Source: Bacillota bacterium (GTDB lineage: Bacteria > Bacillota > Desulfotomaculia > Desulfotomaculales > Desulfallaceae). Taken from it: a DNA stretch of 18,610 nucleotides. Below are positions 16,757 to 18,610 of the stretch, one piece after another. A program made the position numbers and the translations under genes. The stretch covers positions 1 to 18,610 of the forward strand of contig WQUS01000371.1 of NCBI GenBank assembly GCA_009781965.1, in the 5' to 3' direction. The first letter of the stretch is position 1. Each line of letters begins with the position of its first letter. The notes below the pieces were generated by a model. It was not told the origin of the DNA. It did no database searches and saw only the letters and a list, made by a program, of their open reading frames with translations.

Positions 16757-16822
16757 TTCGGCTAATATGCTATTGTAATAATATAATAGCCGAAAAACCG
16801 GTTCTTTCAACCGGTTTAATTT
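16757..16822 (+). terminator. Double hairpin ending the pilus operon
   Basis: AAACCGGTT (16795-16803), loop CTTTC and AACCGGTTT (16809-16817) form a perfect 9-bp stem followed by AATTT. An A-run on the 5' side makes it partly bidirectional. Just upstream TTCGGCTA (16757-16764) pairs with TAGCCGAA (16787-16794). No gene lies in 16674-16965. Confidence 0.65.
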
Positions 16823-16891
16823 GTGTGCACGCGGTTATTGGCGAAAAACGAAACCGGCTATTTGTATTCGTGCAATAAAGTAATAAATAAA

Positions 16892-16928
16892 TTGCTGCCA
16901 ATGTAAACAAAATGGTATACAATGTAAA
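16892..16928 (+). promoter_or_regulatory. Promoter with candidate operator for the antitoxin-like/nuclease pair
   Basis: TACAAT (16918-16923) is a good -10. The -35 is weak (TTGCTG at 16892 with a 20-nt spacer, or CTGCCA at 16895 with 17 nt). CAATGTAAA occurs twice, at 16899-16907 and 16920-16928, exactly 21 bp apart, that is, two helical turns on one face. The second copy overlaps the -10, so a repressor bound there would block transcription. Confidence 0.45.
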
Positions 16929-16965
16929 TGTCTATTCTTGTAATTAATCAAAAGGGGGACTGACT

Positions 16966-17118
16966 GTGGCACTAACCAGTATTAACATTAGTAAAGAGGA
17001 ATTTGATGCAATGATGCAAAAGTCTTTCGATGATATAAAGGCTGGCAGAGTGCGCCCGATTGAAGATGTATTACGTGATTTTGAAGCAAAATATGGAATT
17101 AAATTAAGGGGGAAATAA
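16966..17118 (+). CDS. Small antitoxin-like protein (50 aa) upstream of the EEP nuclease
   Basis: The frame opens with GTG 16966 after AAGGGGG (16952-16958, spacing 7). A stop at 16945 in the same frame rules out a longer form. The protein reads VALTSINISKEEFD..., then SFDDIKAGRVRPIEDVLRDF and a C-terminus ending EAKYGIKLRGK. The AGR-[VT]-P-EDV-F-YGI pattern resembles the C-terminal toxin-binding part of RelB/Phd-type type II antitoxins. At 50 residues it is too short to contain an obvious DNA-binding domain. No RelE/ParE-type toxin follows; the next gene, 2 nt downstream, encodes a DNase I-fold nuclease. It may be a remnant antitoxin, or a small inhibitor or partner of that nuclease. Family assignment is by pattern recognition only. 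Confidence 0.7.
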   Translation: MALTSINISKEEFDAMMQKSFDDIKAGRVRPIEDVLRDFEAKYGIKLRGK

Positions 17119-17120
17119 AT

Positions 17121-18167
17121 ATGCCGGCCTATGCCTCAATTAAAAAGATTGTGGATGTTGCGGAAAGAAATCGGATCGTGGAAAAACTACTGGCGTTGCG
17201 GGCCCAACTTAATCGGGATATCCCAGCCAAAACTGCTACCGACACCCTTTTGCTGGCCACATGGAATATTCGGGAGTTTGGCGATAACCGTCTTGCGGAA
17301 AGCTTATATTATATAGCAGAGATCATTAGCCGTTTCGATTTAATAGCTGTCCAAGAGGTGGCGGCAAATCTTGATGGTTTAAGGAATCTTGTTGCTTTGC
17401 TGGGGCCCGGTTGTGACTATATTGTGACAGATAGCACAGATGGTTCAGCGGGCGGAGGCGAGCGCATGGCTTTCATTTATGACAGGCACAAAGTTTTTTT
17501 CCGCAAAATGGCCGGAGAGCTTGTCCTGCCAGAAAAGAATCTGCTGGGAGAAGGACTTCAATTTGCGCGGACGCCTTTTAGTGTGGCTTTCCAAGCCGGC
17601 TGGTTCCGGTTTATCCTCACCACGGTTCATATTCTCTACGGGACTGCCAGCAAAGAAGACCCGCGGCGGGTGGCGGAGATTAACGCCGTCGCCGAGTTTC
17701 TCAATAAACGGGCCAAGAAAGAGAAAGAGAAGGAAAGCTATATCTTGCTTGGTGATTTTAATATTTTTGGTCAAGGCGACGCTACCATGAAGGCGTTGGA
17801 GACGCATAAGTTTTATATTCCGGATGCCATCAAGGAACATCCGACTGATTTGGATAAAACCAAGTATTATGACCAAATTGCTTTAAAACTTGAGATCGAT
17901 ACAAATATGACGGTTTTTGCTGAAGGGAAGCAACGTGCCGGAGCATTTGATTATACCGAAACGATATATCTGCCGCAGGATGTGGAGTGTTACCAAAGAT
18001 ATTTCGCTGATCAATATGTCAACGGCAAAACGCAACAACAGATTGAAAAGTATTACATTACCAATTGGCGCACATTCCAGATGTCTGATCATTTGCCTCT
18101 TTGGATCGAACTCAAGATAGATTTCAGTGATCAATATCTGGCAAGAATAAAAAGCAAAGTAACATGA
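17121..18167 (+). CDS. Endonuclease/exonuclease/phosphatase (EEP, DNase I-fold) family protein
   Basis: A 348-residue cytoplasmic protein without signal peptide or membrane segment. All family motifs are present in order: LLLATWNIREFG (N49), DLIAVQEVA (E79), TVHILYG (H170), ILLGDFNIFG (D212, N214) and MSDHLPLW (S322, D323, H324). The active site therefore looks intact and metal-dependent phosphodiesterase activity is expected. The substrate (DNA, RNA, nucleotide or other phosphoester) cannot be told. A ~40-residue N-terminus precedes the fold, and a Lys/Glu-rich segment (~195-206) precedes the GDFN motif. AAGGGGG stands 8 nt before ATG 17121; the stop of the antitoxin-like gene lies 2 nt upstream, so the two are one transcription unit. 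The palindromic repeat begins 6 nt after its stop. Similar stand-alone EEP proteins are often annotated only as hypothetical nucleases. Confidence 0.92.
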   Translation: MPAYASIKKIVDVAERNRIVEKLLALRAQLNRDIPAKTATDTLLLATWNIREFGDNRLAESLYYIAEIISRFDLIAVQEVAANLDGLRNLVALLGPGCDYIVTDSTDGSAGGGERMAFIYDRHKVFFRKMAGELVLPEKNLLGEGLQFARTPFSVAFQAGWFRFILTTVHILYGTASKEDPRRVAEINAVAEFLNKRAKKEKEKESYILLGDFNIFGQGDATMKALETHKFYIPDAIKEHPTDLDKTKYYDQIALKLEIDTNMTVFAEGKQRAGAFDYTETIYLPQDVECYQRYFADQYVNGKTQQQIEKYYITNWRTFQMSDHLPLWIELKIDFSDQYLARIKSKVT

Positions 18168-18173
18168 TTTTTT

Positions 18174-18299
18174 GTTACTGTTCATGGCTTTTTGATAGTC
18201 AAAGACCAGGTACGCAAAACCGTTAACCGGAAGCGATTTCTCGTCGAGCATGAGCGCACGGTTAACGGTTTTGCGTACCGCTCGATGCTGAATAGTAAC
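18174..18299 (-). repeat. Palindromic element, copy 2 (126 bp), inverted relative to copy 1
   Basis: A perfect 20-bp stem, GGTACGCAAAACCGTTAACC (18209-18228) and its complement (18260-18279), encloses a 31-nt loop that is nearly the reverse complement of the loop of copy 1. The outer ends GTTACTGTTCATGGC (18174) and GCTGAATAGTAAC (ending 18299) are again an imperfect inverted pair. The stem differs from copy 1 at two positions, both compensated on the opposite arm. It starts 6 nt after the nuclease stop codon. Confidence 0.85.
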
Positions 18300-18350
18300 G
18301 CGGAACAGTAGCTATTAATGCTTTTGTCATGACCTGAAAGCCTGATGCTC

Positions 18351-18380
18351 TAGCCAAACCGCCTTACGCTATGGTAAAAT
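18351..18380 (+). promoter_or_regulatory. Possible cdaA promoter
   Basis: TAGCCA (18351-18356), an 18-nt spacer and TAAAAT (18375-18380). The -10 is good (5 of 6); the -35 matches only 4 of 6. It is the best candidate in the 126 nt between the palindromic element and cdaA. Confidence 0.35.
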
Positions 18381-18425
18381 TGAGTTAATTTCAACAGTAA
18401 CTAATTTCCCGGCCGGTGGTGCAGC

Positions 18426-18610
18426 ATGGAGTATCTGAAGCAGCTTAAAATTAACCTGGACCTGTTTAATGTGACCAGCATTATTGATATCCTCATCGTG
18501 GCTTTTGTTTTGTACCGTCTGATGCTGCTCATTCGGGGCACCAGGGCCGTGCAGTTAATTAAAGGGCTGGTTGTGCTGCTGGTGGCTACGGCGGCAAGCA
18601 GCCTGTTAAA
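18426..18610 (+). CDS. cdaA: Diadenylate cyclase CdaA, N-terminal part; 3' end outside the window
   Basis: The first 61 codons are present, running off the window end. ATG 18426 follows GGTGGT (18415-18420) at 5 nt. The protein starts MEYLKQLKINLDLFN, then TSIIDILIVAFVLYRLMLLI, RGTRAVQLIKGLVVLLVATA: this is the N-terminal membrane region typical of CdaA (YbbP/DacA), including the conserved D-I-L-V...YR...RGTRA-Q-KG pattern. CdaA makes the essential second messenger c-di-AMP from two ATP and sits at the membrane; the DAC catalytic domain lies beyond the window. In many Bacillota it is followed by a YbbR-domain protein gene (cdaR) and glmM, which cannot be checked here. Confidence 0.9.
   Translation, partial: MEYLKQLKINLDLFNVTSIIDILIVAFVLYRLMLLIRGTRAVQLIKGLVVLLVATAASSLL

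Noticed and set aside
17131..17790. Alternative + strand frames inside the nuclease gene (17131-17316, 17440-17790)
   Set aside because: They overlap the nuclease, whose catalytic motifs span the whole frame; the alternative translations show no family features.
1..18610. CRISPR arrays, tRNA/rRNA genes, insertion sequences or phage genes
   Set aside because: No regularly spaced repeats, no tRNA-like cloverleaf, no transposase, integrase or phage structural protein was found in any frame.

Overview
This window is a stretch of bacterial chromosome from a member of the Bacillota (Firmicutes). The evidence is strong AAGGAG-type ribosome binding sites, a citramalate synthase end, a CdaA-type diadenylate cyclase start and a complete sortase/LPXTG pilus locus. 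A Clostridia or Negativicutes source seems plausible, but the class cannot be fixed from the sequence alone.

Layout. (a) 1-945 is the 3' end of cimA, a core metabolic gene. (b) 966-1075 is a palindromic element with a perfect 20-bp stem. (c) 1076-16673 is an accessory surface-structure locus, all on the + strand. It holds two tandem ~1600-residue LPXTG adhesins, each with its own promoter and a shared leader sequence, then a type I signal peptidase, a two-domain backbone pilin (FPITG), a class C sortase, a small proline-rich pilin (LPQTG) and a second sortase. (d) 16674-18167 follows a terminator. It carries a 50-residue antitoxin-like ORF lying 2 nt upstream of a DNase I-fold (EEP) nuclease gene. 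(e) 18174-18299 is a second copy of the palindromic element, in inverted orientation relative to the first. (f) 18426-18610 is the 5' end of cdaA, again a core gene. The accessory content is thus an island between two core genes, bounded by inverted copies of one repeat family.

How the genes probably work together. The signal peptidase would mature the pilins and adhesins. The class C sortase would polymerise the backbone pilin (candidate pilin-motif lysine K200, sorting signal FPITG). The proline-rich LPQTG protein would act as the wall-proximal or minor subunit, and the second sortase would link the product to peptidoglycan. The two giant adhesins are near-identical at both ends but strongly divergent in the middle, as expected of variable tip or surface ligand binders. 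Very stable hairpins lie directly against the ribosome binding sites of the signal peptidase and of the class C sortase, which suggests that the enzymes are expressed at lower levels than the structural proteins.

The observations most worth following are the antitoxin-like/EEP nuclease pair, the inverted boundary elements with compensated stem changes, the mosaic adhesin pair, and the two short regulatory sequences repeated within the locus.
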